64,000 nucleotides of DNA, from contig NZ_UEYQ01000001.1 in the NCBI RefSeq assembly GCF_900492205.1, positions 676,001 through 740,000 of the forward strand. Direction: 5' to 3'. This document shows positions 7,967 through 16,880 of the stretch, piece by piece (positions within the stretch are counted from its first letter, which is position 1; each line of letters starts with the position of its first letter). A program made the position numbers and the translations under genes. The DNA is from Ciceribacter sp. T2.26MG-112.2. Lineage in GTDB: Bacteria > Pseudomonadota > Alphaproteobacteria > Rhizobiales > Rhizobiaceae. Below the pieces are notes generated by a model. It did no database searches. It saw only the letters and a program-made list of their open reading frames with translations, and was not told the DNA's origin.

Positions 7967-9042
7967 GGCACGATGACCCGACAATCATCGGCCGCAAAGG
8001 TCGCAAAGACCTTGGTGCCGGGCGAAAATTCGCGCGAACGCCGACCAAGCTTGGCAATCAGCGGATGGATGGAGTTGTGCAATTGCACCCGCAGATGATC
8101 TCCCTGGTAGACGGAATCGGTCACCTCCGTTTCCAGTACGTTGCGCGCCTCGCCTCGCGTCTCTGCAAGCTCCACCCGTTCCGGACGGATGGAGAGAAGC
8201 ACGTCCTGGCCGGGGGCGACACCGCCGGAAACGACCGAGATAACCTGTGCGCCGGACGGAAGCCGCACGACCGCTTCCTCTCCGTTCACCGATTCCACAA
8301 CAGCTTCAAAGAGATTCGTCTCGCCGATGAACTCGGCCACGAAACGCGTCGCCGGTGCGTCATAGACCTCGCGCGGCGTGCCGATCTGCTCGATATTGCC
8401 CCTGTTGAAGACGGCGACCCGGTCCGACATGGTGAGCGCTTCGGACTGGTCGTGCGTGACGAAGACGATGGTAAGCCCAAGGCGACGATGCAGGTCGCGG
8501 ATGTCGAGTTGCATCTGCTCACGCAACTGCTTGTCGAGCGCCCCGAGCGGTTCGTCCATCAGGACGACACGCGGCTCGAAAACGAGGGCGCGGGCCAGCG
8601 CCACGCGCTGCTGCTGGCCGCCTGAGAGCTGGATGGGGCGGCGGTCGGCAAGGGCCGACATCTGAACCATGTCGAGCGCGCGGCTGACGCGCTCGCCGAT
8701 CTCCGCCTTGCCGACGCCGCGCATCTGCAGCGGAAAGGCGATGTTGTCGCCGACGGACATGTGGGGGAAAAGCGCATAGCTCTGGAAGACGACGCCCATG
8801 TCCCGTTTGTGGGTCGGCACCGCGTTGATGGCCCTTCCATCGACCACGATACTGCCCGAGGTCGGCTGTTCGAAGCCGGCAAGCATCATCAGCAGCGTCG
8901 TCTTGCCGGAGCCCGATGGTCCGAGCAGGCTGACGAATTCGCCCTTCTCGATGCCGAGATCGAGGTCCTTGACCACGCAGAGCGGGCCGTAGAATTTGGT
9001 AATGCGGTCAAATCGAATGAATTCGGCCACGGAAGACTCCAT
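7963..9042 (-). CDS. ABC transporter ATPase, spermidine/putrescine type (PotA-like)
   Basis: This 359-residue ATPase energises the PotB/PotC-like permeases. Walker A is GPSGSGKTT, the Q-loop lies in VFQSYALFP, the signature is LSGGQQQRVALARAL, and Walker B is VVLMDEPLGALD. A C-terminal TOBE-type beta-domain (about residues 270-359, with SIRPERVEL) is typical of the polyamine/sulfate/iron subgroup. ATG at 9042 has little Shine-Dalgarno support. A GTG at 9030 has GGAG six bases upstream and is a real alternative. Confidence 0.92.
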   Translation of the reverse strand: MESSVAEFIRFDRITKFYGPLCVVKDLDLGIEKGEFVSLLGPSGSGKTTLLMMLAGFEQPTSGSIVVDGRAINAVPTHKRDMGVVFQSYALFPHMSVGDNIAFPLQMRGVGKAEIGERVSRALDMVQMSALADRRPIQLSGGQQQRVALARALVFEPRVVLMDEPLGALDKQLREQMQLDIRDLHRRLGLTIVFVTHDQSEALTMSDRVAVFNRGNIEQIGTPREVYDAPATRFVAEFIGETNLFEAVVESVNGEEAVVRLPSGAQVISVVSGGVAPGQDVLLSIRPERVELAETRGEARNVLETEVTDSVYQGDHLRVQLHNSIHPLIAKLGRRSREFSPGTKVFATFAADDCRVIVP

Positions 9043-9087
9043 CGCTTGAGGCGAGAAGTGCGCTTTGCGGAACGCACCAGGCCATGC

Positions 9088-9118
9088 GGGGAAGGCACCC
9101 GATGCGAGCGCCTTCCCC
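9088..9118 (-). repeat. Strong hairpin between binding-protein and ATPase genes
   Basis: GGGGAAGGC at 9088-9096 and GCCTTCCCC at 9110-9118 form a perfect 9-bp stem directly after the binding-protein stop codon. There is no T-run, so it is not a standard intrinsic terminator. A 3' stabilising hairpin of this kind commonly raises binding-protein expression over that of the permease genes. Confidence 0.6.
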
Positions 9119-9127
9119 CGGATGTTC

Positions 9128-10180
9128 CTACTGGGCCAGCCAGGCGTTGAAGCGCTCAGTCAGCGTTTCCGCATTGTCGATCCAGAAATCGACATTGAGC
9201 GGAATGGCATCCGGCAGGTTCGCCGGGTCTGTCGGCAGATCCTTGGCGAACTCCGCCGGCACCTTGGCGGCCGCGTCCTTGTTCGGCAGGCCGTAAGCGA
9301 CGAATTCCGGCAGCTTGGACTGGTTTTCCGGCAGGCTGGCGAAGGCGATGAAGTCCTGCGCGGCATCCTTGTTTTCAGCGTCCTTCAGCACGACCCAGCT
9401 GTCGACCGCATAGATGGAGCCGGGGAAGACGACCTTGAAGTTCTTGCCTTCCGAGCGGTTGATGCCGGTGATGCGGCCGTTATAGGCCGAGGTCATGACC
9501 ACTTCGCCCGAAGCCAGGAACTGCAGCGGCTGCGCACCGGATTCCCACCAGACGATGTTCGGCTTCAACTCGTCGAGCTTCTTGAAGGCGCGTTCGATAC
9601 CTTCGTCGGTGCCGAGCACGTCATAGAGCTCGTCCTTGGAGACGCCATCGGCAAGCAGGGCGAATTCGAGCGTGTATTTCGGCCCCTTGCGCAGCGAACG
9701 CTTGCCGGGGAACTTCTCAACGTTCCAGAAGTCGGCCCAGGATGCCGGCCCCGCAGCAAGCTTGTCGCCGTCATAGGCAATCGCCGTCGACCAGACGATG
9801 GCGCCGACTCCGCAGTCATTGACGGCGCTGTCGAGGAACTTGTCCTTGCCGCCCATCTTGTCCCAGTCGATCTTCTCGTAGAGGCCGTCGGAACAGCCGA
9901 GCGCCAGCTCTTCGGCTTCGACCTGGACCACATCCCAGTTCGGCGCCCCGGCCTTGACCTTCGACTGGATGACGCCGATGCCCCCGTCCCAGGCCTCGTC
10001 GAGCACAGGCTTGCCGAGTTTTTCCGAGAACGGCTTGAAGTAGATGTTGCGCTGGGCGTCCTGGTAGTTGCCGCCCCACGAGACGACAGTCAGGTCGCGT
10101 GCGACGACCGGTGCAGCGAGGCCGACCGAGAGCACTGCGGCAGCTGCCGCCAGGAAGCCGGATTTCATGATTGTCTTCAT
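9128..10180 (-). CDS. ABC transporter periplasmic binding protein (PotD-like)
   Basis: This 350-residue binding protein captures the substrate for the PotABC-like importer. A signal peptide ends near VAARD at about residue 25. The mature part begins LTVVSWGGNYQDAQRN, the usual opening of the PotD/AfuA-like family (SBP_bac_8 type). The start at 10180 is supported by AAGGGG eight bases upstream. The reading frame stays open another 52 codons upstream, but nothing there looks coding. It is the first transporter gene, separated by 193 bases from the SDR gene upstream. Confidence 0.9.
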   Translation of the reverse strand: MKTIMKSGFLAAAAAVLSVGLAAPVVARDLTVVSWGGNYQDAQRNIYFKPFSEKLGKPVLDEAWDGGIGVIQSKVKAGAPNWDVVQVEAEELALGCSDGLYEKIDWDKMGGKDKFLDSAVNDCGVGAIVWSTAIAYDGDKLAAGPASWADFWNVEKFPGKRSLRKGPKYTLEFALLADGVSKDELYDVLGTDEGIERAFKKLDELKPNIVWWESGAQPLQFLASGEVVMTSAYNGRITGINRSEGKNFKVVFPGSIYAVDSWVVLKDAENKDAAQDFIAFASLPENQSKLPEFVAYGLPNKDAAAKVPAEFAKDLPTDPANLPDAIPLNVDFWIDNAETLTERFNAWLAQ

Positions 10181-10373
10181 CACATTCCCCTTTTCTTCGT
10201 TGTGTTGAGCCGGTGCAGGCTCCGTGACGTAATCACGCGGACCGCCTGCCATTCCTTTGCGGCTTTGGCTGCGGTCACTTCGGTCGTCACATCCTTCTCC
10301 CCTGGACGTATCGACCGATTGATGCATTCCGGTCATTGCCGGTCAACGGACAATTCGGATCGCTTGACCTTTG

Positions 10374-11114
10374 TCAGACGTGCTGCCCTCCGTTGATGTG
10401 GATTTCCGCTCCATTGATGTAGGAGGACTGTTCGGTGCACAGGAAGTAGATGGTTTCCGCGACTTCGCGCGGTTCGCCCAACCTTCCCATCGGCACTTCG
10501 GCGGCGACGAGCGCATCGGTGCCGGGCGAAAGAATCGAGGTTTCGATCTCGCCCGGCGCTATCGCATTGGCGCGCACGCCGCGTCGGCCGAACTCATGCG
10601 CCATTTCGCGCGTCAGCGACGCCAGCCCCGCCTTGGACGCCGCATAGGCGACACCGGCAAACGGATGAACGCGCGAACCTGCGATCGAGGTGACGTTGAC
10701 GATCGAGCCCTTGGCCGCCTCGAGTTCCGGCATCAGCGCCCGGGCGATCAGCGCGGTCGAGACGAGATTGACGTTGAGCACCTGCATCCAGACGCTCGCA
10801 TCCGTGTCCATCACACCGAGCCGGCTTCTGTTGGGGCCCTTGGGCGAAATCCCGGCATTGTTGACGAGCGCGTGCAGCTTGCCGTGCGGCAGCCGCTCGC
10901 GCACCGTCGCCGCAAGCCGGTCGATCTGCGTAAGATCGGCGAGATCGGCCTGGATGTGGCTTTCCCGGGCGGAGGGCCAGGCGCATTCCTCGGAAAAGGG
11001 CTGACGGGACACGGTCAGAATGCGCCAGCCTTTCGATTGAAAGAGCTTGACCGTCGCATGCCCGATGCCGCGGCTGGCCCCCGTCAGCAACATGTAGCGG
11101 CGCTCTTCGGTCAT
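10374..11114 (-). CDS. SDR-family NAD(P)-dependent oxidoreductase
   Basis: This 246-residue classical short-chain dehydrogenase has the cofactor motif TGASRGIG (residues 11-18), NNAG in the middle and the catalytic YAASK with a preceding serine in VTSIAGS. The substrate is not predictable from sequence. It lies between the GntR regulator and the polyamine-type transporter on the same strand. A 15-base motif upstream of it (11129-11143) recurs upstream of the regulator, so it is probably controlled by that regulator and oxidises or reduces an intermediate of the same pathway. Confidence 0.88.
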   Translation of the reverse strand: MTEERRYMLLTGASRGIGHATVKLFQSKGWRILTVSRQPFSEECAWPSARESHIQADLADLTQIDRLAATVRERLPHGKLHALVNNAGISPKGPNRSRLGVMDTDASVWMQVLNVNLVSTALIARALMPELEAAKGSIVNVTSIAGSRVHPFAGVAYAASKAGLASLTREMAHEFGRRGVRANAIAPGEIETSILSPGTDALVAAEVPMGRLGEPREVAETIYFLCTEQSSYINGAEIHINGGQHV

Positions 11115-11128
11115 GCTGAATTCTCCTT

Positions 11129-11143
11129 GATGCTTGATACATC
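11129..11143. promoter_or_regulatory. Candidate GntR operator upstream of the SDR gene
   Basis: GATGCTTGATACATC lies 15 bases upstream of the SDR start. It matches a 15-mer at 11899-11913 upstream of the GntR gene at 13 of 15 positions. A shared motif before two genes of one locus suggests a binding site for the local regulator. Confidence 0.5.
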
Positions 11144-11188
11144 GTAATCAGCGGCTGATGAATTGCAAGCCCTCTGTTCTCGCTGCCG

Positions 11189-11869
11189 TCAAGCGCGACG
11201 GGCCTCCCGCTCCGCGCTGCTGGCGATGCGGTCCAGGATCGGCTTTCCACCCAACAGGATATCGTCGACGATCGCCATGGAGGCCGCCGCCGGATCGTGC
11301 CGCTTCAGCGCCTCGATGACCGGATAGTGATGGTCGATCATCGCCCGGCCGCCGGCGAGATAGGCGCCGGAAATATGCGGCCCCATCTGCAGCCAGAGCC
11401 TGCGCAAGATGCTGGTGAGCACCGGAAGCCCGGCGATCTTCGGCAGCATGAAGTGGAAGGCCTGGTTGAGTTGCGTCCCCCGCAACCGGTCTCCCTCCGC
11501 GATCGCGGCCTCGTTCTCGCGCACGATCTGCTCCAGGGCCTGGATTTCGGCACTTGTCGCGACCTGGGCGGCGGTTTCCGCAGCAAGCCCCTCAAGGCGC
11601 ACGCGAATGGCGCGGATCTCGCGATAGCGTTCTTCGCTGAGGCCGGCGATGCGGATGTCGCGCGGCGAGCGGAAGGTAACGGCCTCGTCGTTGACGAGAC
11701 GCAGGATGGCATCGCGGATCGGCGTGACACTTGTGCCGAACTGCTCGGCGAGATCCCGGATCTTCAACCGATCGCCGGGCTGGAACCGACCCTGCATCAG
11801 CGCATCGCACAACGCGCCGTAAACGACGCTGTTGAGGTTCGCATATTCCAGTGTCGAAAACTCGGTCAT
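11189..11869 (-). CDS. GntR-family transcriptional regulator (FCD subgroup)
   Basis: This 226-residue regulator has an N-terminal winged helix (about residues 10-75, with LAEQFGTSVTPIRDAILRL as the recognition region) and a C-terminal all-helical FCD ligand domain (about 85-215, ending near HHYPVIEALKRHDPAAA). FCD regulators usually sense a small acid or amino acid intermediate. The ATG at 11869 is chosen; the longer frame would need TTG at 11878. It is divergent from the kinase-aminotransferase pair and upstream of the SDR and transporter, so it probably controls both arms. Confidence 0.92.
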   Translation of the reverse strand: MTEFSTLEYANLNSVVYGALCDALMQGRFQPGDRLKIRDLAEQFGTSVTPIRDAILRLVNDEAVTFRSPRDIRIAGLSEERYREIRAIRVRLEGLAAETAAQVATSAEIQALEQIVRENEAAIAEGDRLRGTQLNQAFHFMLPKIAGLPVLTSILRRLWLQMGPHISGAYLAGGRAMIDHHYPVIEALKRHDPAAASMAIVDDILLGGKPILDRIASSAEREARRA

Positions 11870-11898
11870 GGGGCCCAATCCGCAAAATAAAGTGACAA

Positions 11899-11936
11899 GA
11901 TACTTGATGCATCTTTTTTTGCGTGTTTCAAGTATC
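11899..11936. promoter_or_regulatory. Candidate GntR operator in the divergent promoter region
   Basis: GATACTTGATGCATC (11899-11913) nearly repeats the 15-mer before the SDR gene. Its first nine bases, GATACTTGA, recur in inverted form as TCAAGTATC at 11928-11936, giving a perfect 9-bp dyad with a 20-base spacer. It sits between the divergent regulator and kinase genes. Confidence 0.55.
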
Positions 11937-12054
11937 GCTAGCCGCCGGCGACGTGTTCACACGAACAAGGAGCGCGGCAATGCCGGCCCGTGCTGAAAGA
12001 CCGCGGGTATCCGCCTCGACAGCCGGCGGGGTAAACGCACGCAACGGAGAAATC

Positions 12055-13101
12055 ATGACCGAGCAATCGGCCGCCAGGAAGACGGATTCGATGTCTGCGA
12101 CATGGAGCCCCACGTCGCTCGACGATGCACAGGCCGCCGTTCGCGCCGTCTATGGCCTGAACGGCGTGGTCAAGCGCCTGTCCAGCGAGCGTGACGAGAC
12201 CTTTCTCTTTACCGCGACGGATGGGACCGCCTTCATCCTGAAGATCGCCAATCCCGCCGAGGATCCGGCAACGCTGGACTTTCAGGACGGCGCCCTCCTC
12301 CATCTTCAGGTCGCCGCTCCCGGCGTACCCGTGCCGCGGCTCTTGCCAACCCTCGAAGGCAAGCCCTGCCACACCTTGTTCACTTCCGAAGGTCCGCGCA
12401 TCATGCGCCTCCTCACCTTCCTCCACGGCGAACTGCAATACCGCACGCCGGCCAGCGAAGCCCAAAGCCGCAATGTCGGCCGGGCACTCGCCGAACTCGG
12501 GCTGGGCCTTGAAAATTATGCCGGACGCCCGCCCGAAGGAAAGCTGATGTGGGACATTTCCCACACGCTCGATCTTGCCGCCGTGATCGACCACGTGGCC
12601 CCGGAGCGTCGCGCCCAGGTTGACGCGGTTCTGGCCGAGTTCGAGAGTGCCCTTCCGGCGATTGCCGCGATCAGGCGCCGGCAGATCATCCACAACGACT
12701 TCAACCCGCACAATATCCTGCTCGATCCGGCGGAGCCGACGCGCGTGGTTGGCATCATCGATTTCGGCGACATGGTCTATGCGCCGGTCGTCAACGACCT
12801 CGCCGTCGCCCTCTCCTATCATCTCGCAACCGACAACTGGGCCGCCCGCATCAGCGCTTTCCTGGAAGGCTACCAGTCGGCACGCGCGCTCGAGGAGGCC
12901 GAGATCGAGCTCCTGCCCCTTCTCACCCGGGCGCGCCTCGCCATGTCGATCATCATCGCCGAATGGCGCTCGGCCCACTTCCCGGAAAATCGCGATTATA
13001 TCATGCGCAACCACGCCACCGCCTGGCGTGGCCTGCAGAACACTGCCGATCTCACCGCGGCCGGGCTGAGAAGGCTCGTCCCCAACCTTTCCGAGGCCTG
13101 A
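12055..13101 (+). CDS. APH-family small-molecule kinase (hydroxylysine-kinase-like)
   Basis: This 348-residue protein has the aminoglycoside phosphotransferase fold. The catalytic loop is HNDFNPHN (D215) and the metal-binding aspartate is in IIDFGD (D236). The nearest family I recognise is the hydroxylysine kinase (HYKK/AGPHD1) group rather than antibiotic kinases. The class III PLP gene starts two bases after its stop, which supports phosphorylation of an amino alcohol followed by elimination of phosphate. ATG at 12055 is preferred, with GGAGA upstream. The open frame extends to 11923 but runs through the regulatory region. Confidence 0.78.
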   Translation: MTEQSAARKTDSMSATWSPTSLDDAQAAVRAVYGLNGVVKRLSSERDETFLFTATDGTAFILKIANPAEDPATLDFQDGALLHLQVAAPGVPVPRLLPTLEGKPCHTLFTSEGPRIMRLLTFLHGELQYRTPASEAQSRNVGRALAELGLGLENYAGRPPEGKLMWDISHTLDLAAVIDHVAPERRAQVDAVLAEFESALPAIAAIRRRQIIHNDFNPHNILLDPAEPTRVVGIIDFGDMVYAPVVNDLAVALSYHLATDNWAARISAFLEGYQSARALEEAEIELLPLLTRARLAMSIIIAEWRSAHFPENRDYIMRNHATAWRGLQNTADLTAAGLRRLVPNLSEA

Positions 13102-13103
13102 TC

Positions 13104-14426
13104 ATGTCGATGGTGAATGCTTTCTCTCGCGAGGATTTCGAACAGCTGAGCGAGGGCGAACGAGCGCTCATCGCCCGCCGGGAAAAGGTGCTCGGCCCGG
13201 CCTACCGCCTGTTCTACGAGAAGCCGCTGCATCTCGTACGCGGCGAAGGCGTCTTCCTTTACGATGCGGCGGGCGAACCTTATCTCGACGCCTACAACAA
13301 CGTCGCCTCGCTCGGCCACTGCCATCCGCGCGTCGTCGAGGCGATTACCAGACAGACCGCCATTCTCAACACCCATACGCGCTATCTGCATGAAGGCATC
13401 GTCGACTATGCCGAAAGCCTGACTGCAACCTTCCCCGAGGGGCTGAGCCAGGCGATGTTCACCTGCACGGGCAGCGAGGCAAACGACCTTGCCGTGCGCA
13501 TCGCCCGCTTCGTCACCGGCGGCACCGGCATCATCGCCACCGATCTCGCCTATCATGGCCTCACCAGCGCCGTTGCCGAATTCTCGCCCTCGCTCGGCGA
13601 ATCCGTGACGCTTGGGCCCCACGTGCGCACGGTGCCCGCCCCCGACAGCTACCGCCATTCGCCCGAGGAGACGATGGAGAAGTTCGGCCGCGACGTCCGC
13701 GCCGCCATCGCCGACCTGAGGCGCCACGGCATCAAGCCGGCCATGCTGATCGTCGATACGATCTTTTCCAGCGACGGCATCTTCGCCGGTCCGAAGGGCT
13801 TCCTGAAACCGGCGGTGGACGCCATCCACGAGGCCGGTGGCCTCTTCGTCGCCGACGAGGTGCAGCCCGGTTTCGGCCGCACCGGCGAGGCCATGTGGGG
13901 CTTCGAGCGCCACGGCATTTCCCCCGACATGGTGACGCTCGGCAAACCGATGGGCAACGGTTACCCGATGGCCGGCATCGTGCTGCGGCCGGAGGTCATC
14001 GCCGAGTTCGGCCCGAAGGCGCGCTACTTCAACACCTTCGGCGGAAACCCGGTCGCTGCCGCCGCCGGCAAGGCGGTGCTCGACACGATCCGCATCGATG
14101 GCCTGCAGCAGAATGCGCTCGACGTCGGCCGCTATCTGATGGACGGCCTGAAGGATCTGGCCGACCGCCACCCCGCAATCGGCGACGTCCGTGGCGCCGG
14201 CCTCTTCATCGGCGTCGAGATCGTCTCCGACCCGGCGACCAGGAGCCCGGACGCTGCCCTCACCGCCCGCATCGTCAACGGCCTTCGCGAACGCCGCGTC
14301 CTCATCAGCGCATCCGGCCCCCGCGCCAACGTGCTGAAGATCCGCCCGCCGCTCGTCTTTTCGCGCGCAAATGCCGACATGCTCGTCGAGGCACTCGGGA
14401 AGGTCATGGCGGCGGCCGGCCCCTGA
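13104..14426 (+). CDS. Class III PLP-dependent enzyme (aminotransferase or phospholyase)
   Basis: This 440-residue protein has the class III aminotransferase fold. [11 protein letters not shown] contains the cofactor-binding aspartate and [14 protein letters not shown] the Schiff-base lysine (K281). Such proteins include AGXT2, ethanolamine-phosphate phospholyase and 5-phosphohydroxylysine phospholyase. The coupling to an HYKK-like kinase (two bases apart) favours a phospholyase, which would release ammonia, phosphate and an aldehyde. A plain transaminase role cannot be excluded from sequence. The start MSMVNAF at 13104 is fixed by the upstream stop. Confidence 0.85.
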   Translation: MSMVNAFSREDFEQLSEGERALIARREKVLGPAYRLFYEKPLHLVRGEGVFLYDAAGEPYLDAYNNVASLGHCHPRVVEAITRQTAILNTHTRYLHEGIVDYAESLTATFPEGLSQAMFTCTGSEANDLAVRIARFVTGGTGIIATDLAYHGLTSAVAEFSPSLGESVTLGPHVRTVPAPDSYRHSPEETMEKFGRDVRAAIADLRRHGIKPAMLIVDTIFSSDGIFAGPKGFLKPAVDAIHEAGGLFVADEVQPGFGRTGEAMWGFERHGISPDMVTLGKPMGNGYPMAGIVLRPEVIAEFGPKARYFNTFGGNPVAAAAGKAVLDTIRIDGLQQNALDVGRYLMDGLKDLADRHPAIGDVRGAGLFIGVEIVSDPATRSPDAALTARIVNGLRERRVLISASGPRANVLKIRPPLVFSRANADMLVEALGKVMAAAGP

Positions 14427-14487
14427 TCCCACCGCAACTTCGCTTCACGTGCCGTGCCTCGCGCGAGCTGCCTTCAGGCTTCTTCCG

Positions 14488-14510
14488 GCTCATCCAGCAT
14501 CGGGATGAGC
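14488..14510. repeat. Perfect 8-bp hairpin between convergent genes
   Basis: GCTCATCC at 14488-14495 pairs with GGATGAGC at 14503-14510 across a 7-base loop. It lies between the ends of the PLP enzyme and the M24 peptidase, where a bidirectional terminator would be expected, but no T-run follows on either strand. Confidence 0.4.
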
Positions 14511-14630
14511 GGCGACAGGATCAATGCGCGGACGATCGCAACACACTGTCACTGGCGGCCAGATAGCCAACAATGAATACATCGGAATGGCGGTGCCTTC
14601 CCAGTGCGAGCTTTCGGGTCCGCGGCATTT

Positions 14631-15758
14631 TCAGATGTCCAGCGGTAAGCTGGATAACCGGCGAAGGGCGCCATTTTCTATGACGTAATTCTGCTCGAGA
14701 CGTATTCCACCGCGGAGATTGTCTCCGTACAAGCCGGGTTCGAGCGTGAACGTGCAACCCTCTTCAAAGATGTCGTTCGAACCCGAATTTATGAAGGGAC
14801 GCTCGACCGGGTTCAGGCCTAACCCATGGCCTAGGTGATGGTCAAAGCGCCAGTCGCCGCGGACGCTATTCAGGATGGATGAAATCTCCTGGCAAACTGT
14901 CCCGCATCGAACGCCCGGCCGGATCATGTCTTCGGCTATTGACAGTGCATGAACAACGCGGCTGAAGGCTTCCTCCTGAGGGGGCGCTCGTGTCCCCGCC
15001 ACAGCGAAAGTCCGGCACATATCGGAAAAATAGTTTGCGACAACCGCTCCGGCGTCCACGGGGAGAAGATCGCCCTCCACCAGGGGCACGGGTCGAGGTC
15101 GCCCGCCCGGCTGTCCCCCACGAAAATCGTTTCCTAGCTCGCCCATCGTCTGTCCCGCAGCCACAATTGCAGCTCCCTGAAATAGGGCAAACACTTCCGT
15201 TTCCAGAAGTCCGGGGGCGATATGCGGCGCAATCGCACGGTATCCAGCTTCATTAACGGCAATGGCTGCGGAAATGAGCGCGACTTCATCCGGATGCTTG
15301 CGTCGGCGCATCGACAAGATTTGATTGTATATCGGAGTGATGGTCCGTCCTGCGATTTCGGTGCAATCAGCGCCGAGCCCCTTCGTCTTAGCCAGGCGAA
15401 TATCCAACGCGGCAATTGCCGCTCGCTCGCGGTCTTCGTCAGTGGTCGCGAACATCGAATCGTCGAACCGGACTGTTTCATCGGCGTAGACGTCAGACTC
15501 CATTGAATTGCCGACCGAGATCAAACCGAAGCCATCACGGCCAACGAAACCCGAAGCTGGCGAACTTCTCCATCCATGCAACCCAAAAAAGTATGTCAGA
15601 TGTTGAGGTCGCGTGATCACGGCCCCATCCAGGCCAACCTCAACGAGCCAATTGGAAAGGCGCGTGCGACGCTCCCGGCAACCTGCGGCTTGCAGTCTTG
15701 CCAGTGCCGCGCGGTCCACAATATTTCTCTCGGGATAGAGCGAGGTGGTTAGGCTCAT
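14631..15758 (-). CDS. M24-family metallopeptidase (Xaa-Pro aminopeptidase/creatinase fold)
   Basis: This 375-residue protein has a creatinase-type N-terminal domain (about 1-150) and a pita-bread catalytic domain. The five metal ligands expected of an active M24 peptidase are visible: the two Asp in LLPVDAG and YFSDMCR, the His in HHLGHGLGLN, and the two Glu in TLEPGLY and GGIRLEQNYV. Since creatinase itself lacks the metal site, a peptidase or related hydrolase (ectoine hydrolase is in this family) is more likely. ATG at 15758 has GGAGAAG eight bases upstream. It is probably the last gene of the operon, 171 bases after the ureohydrolase. Confidence 0.87.
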   Translation of the reverse strand: MSLTTSLYPERNIVDRAALARLQAAGCRERRTRLSNWLVEVGLDGAVITRPQHLTYFFGLHGWRSSPASGFVGRDGFGLISVGNSMESDVYADETVRFDDSMFATTDEDRERAAIAALDIRLAKTKGLGADCTEIAGRTITPIYNQILSMRRRKHPDEVALISAAIAVNEAGYRAIAPHIAPGLLETEVFALFQGAAIVAAGQTMGELGNDFRGGQPGGRPRPVPLVEGDLLPVDAGAVVANYFSDMCRTFAVAGTRAPPQEEAFSRVVHALSIAEDMIRPGVRCGTVCQEISSILNSVRGDWRFDHHLGHGLGLNPVERPFINSGSNDIFEEGCTFTLEPGLYGDNLRGGIRLEQNYVIENGALRRLSSLPLDI

Positions 15759-15929
15759 CGACAATCTTCTCCAACTTCGTCTCACGCCTTGGCCGCCCTT
15801 GTCCGCTCGCCGCCTGTCGATGCACACGTACGGTGGGGTGCCACCCGCCCTTTTACCTTGATGAAGAAAGCCGTGAAAGCCACGATGCACGAGGTGCGGG
15901 TGCGGCGGGTAGCAATGACACCGGTCGCG

Positions 15930-16880
15930 TCACGACCGGAATTTCGCCGCGATCACGCACATCAGTTCGAACATCATCGTCGCGCCGGCGATCGCCGTCA
16001 TGCCGGCGAGATCGAAGGGTGGCGCTACCTCGACGACGTCGGCGCCGACGATATCGACGCCTTCCAGCAGACGGATCATCTGCTGTGCCTCGCGCGTGGT
16101 GAAGCCGCCGACCTCCGGCGTACCGGTGCCCGGTGCCATGGACGGGTCGATGCTGTCGATATCGAAGGTCACATAGGTCGGCGCCGAACCGACGATCGCC
16201 TTCGCTTCGGCGATCACCTCGGCCGCGCCGCGGTGGGTGAACTCTTCCATATAGATGATGCGGATGCCCTGCTCGACGGCCCAGGCATGCTCGTCGGTCT
16301 CATAGATCGAACCGCGAATGCCGATCTGCACCATTCGCTTCGGGTCGAGCAATCCCTCCTCGATGGCGCGCCGGAACGGCGTGCCATGGGTATAGCGGTT
16401 GCCGCCGAAATAGCTGTCATTGGTGTCGGAATGGGCATCGAAATGGATGAGCCCGACCGGTCTGTGCCGGGCCACCGCACGCAGCACCGGCAGCGTCGTC
16501 AGGTGGTCGCCACCGGCGGAAAGCGGAATGGCCCCGACCGCGATGATGCTGGCAATGCCTTCCTCGATGCGCTTCAGCGCGTCCATCAGGTCGATCGGAT
16601 TGACCGAGAGATCGCCGACGTCGGCGATATTGGCGAGGCTGAAGGGCGCGATCTTGGAAACATGATGCACCTTGCGCATCAGGCTCGACTGGCTGCGGAT
16701 CTCGCGCGGTCCATGACGGGCGCCGGCCCGGTTGGTGGTTCCGCCGTCCCAGGGAATCCCGACCAGGGCGATGTCGAGCCCCTCGGCGGACGGCACGGCC
16801 GGAAGCCGCATGAACGTCGCCTGGCCGGCAAAGCGCGGAACCTCGGCGGCGTCCACCGGCTGATGCTTAGCGTTGATCAT
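15930..16880 (-). CDS. Agmatinase/guanidinobutyrase-family ureohydrolase
   Basis: This 316-residue member of the arginase/agmatinase family should hydrolyse a guanidino compound to urea and an amine. The binuclear manganese motifs are all present: SAGGDHLTTLP, FDAHSDTND and FDIDSIDP. Between them, THGTPFRRAIEEGLL is the loop that in guanidinobutyrases and agmatinases shapes substrate choice. I cannot separate agmatine from guanidinobutyrate or guanidinopropionate. ATG at 16880 has GGAGG six bases upstream. The start lies 14 bases inside the creatininase-family gene, so the two are translationally coupled. Confidence 0.88.
   Translation of the reverse strand: MINAKHQPVDAAEVPRFAGQATFMRLPAVPSAEGLDIALVGIPWDGGTTNRAGARHGPREIRSQSSLMRKVHHVSKIAPFSLANIADVGDLSVNPIDLMDALKRIEEGIASIIAVGAIPLSAGGDHLTTLPVLRAVARHRPVGLIHFDAHSDTNDSYFGGNRYTHGTPFRRAIEEGLLDPKRMVQIGIRGSIYETDEHAWAVEQGIRIIYMEEFTHRGAAEVIAEAKAIVGSAPTYVTFDIDSIDPSMAPGTGTPEVGGFTTREAQQMIRLLEGVDIVGADVVEVAPPFDLAGMTAIAGATMMFELMCVIAAKFRS

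Noticed and set aside
6761..8098. 445-codon open frame on the plus strand
   Set aside because: Antisense to the PotB-like permease and the end of the PotA-like ATPase; the composition is charged and repetitive.
12996..14432. 478-codon open frame on the minus strand
   Set aside because: Antisense to the class III PLP enzyme, which carries the lysine and aspartate motifs.
14631..15758. Creatinase assignment for the M24 protein
   Set aside because: It would fit the creatininase neighbour, but the full set of metal ligands is present, and creatinase is known to lack them.
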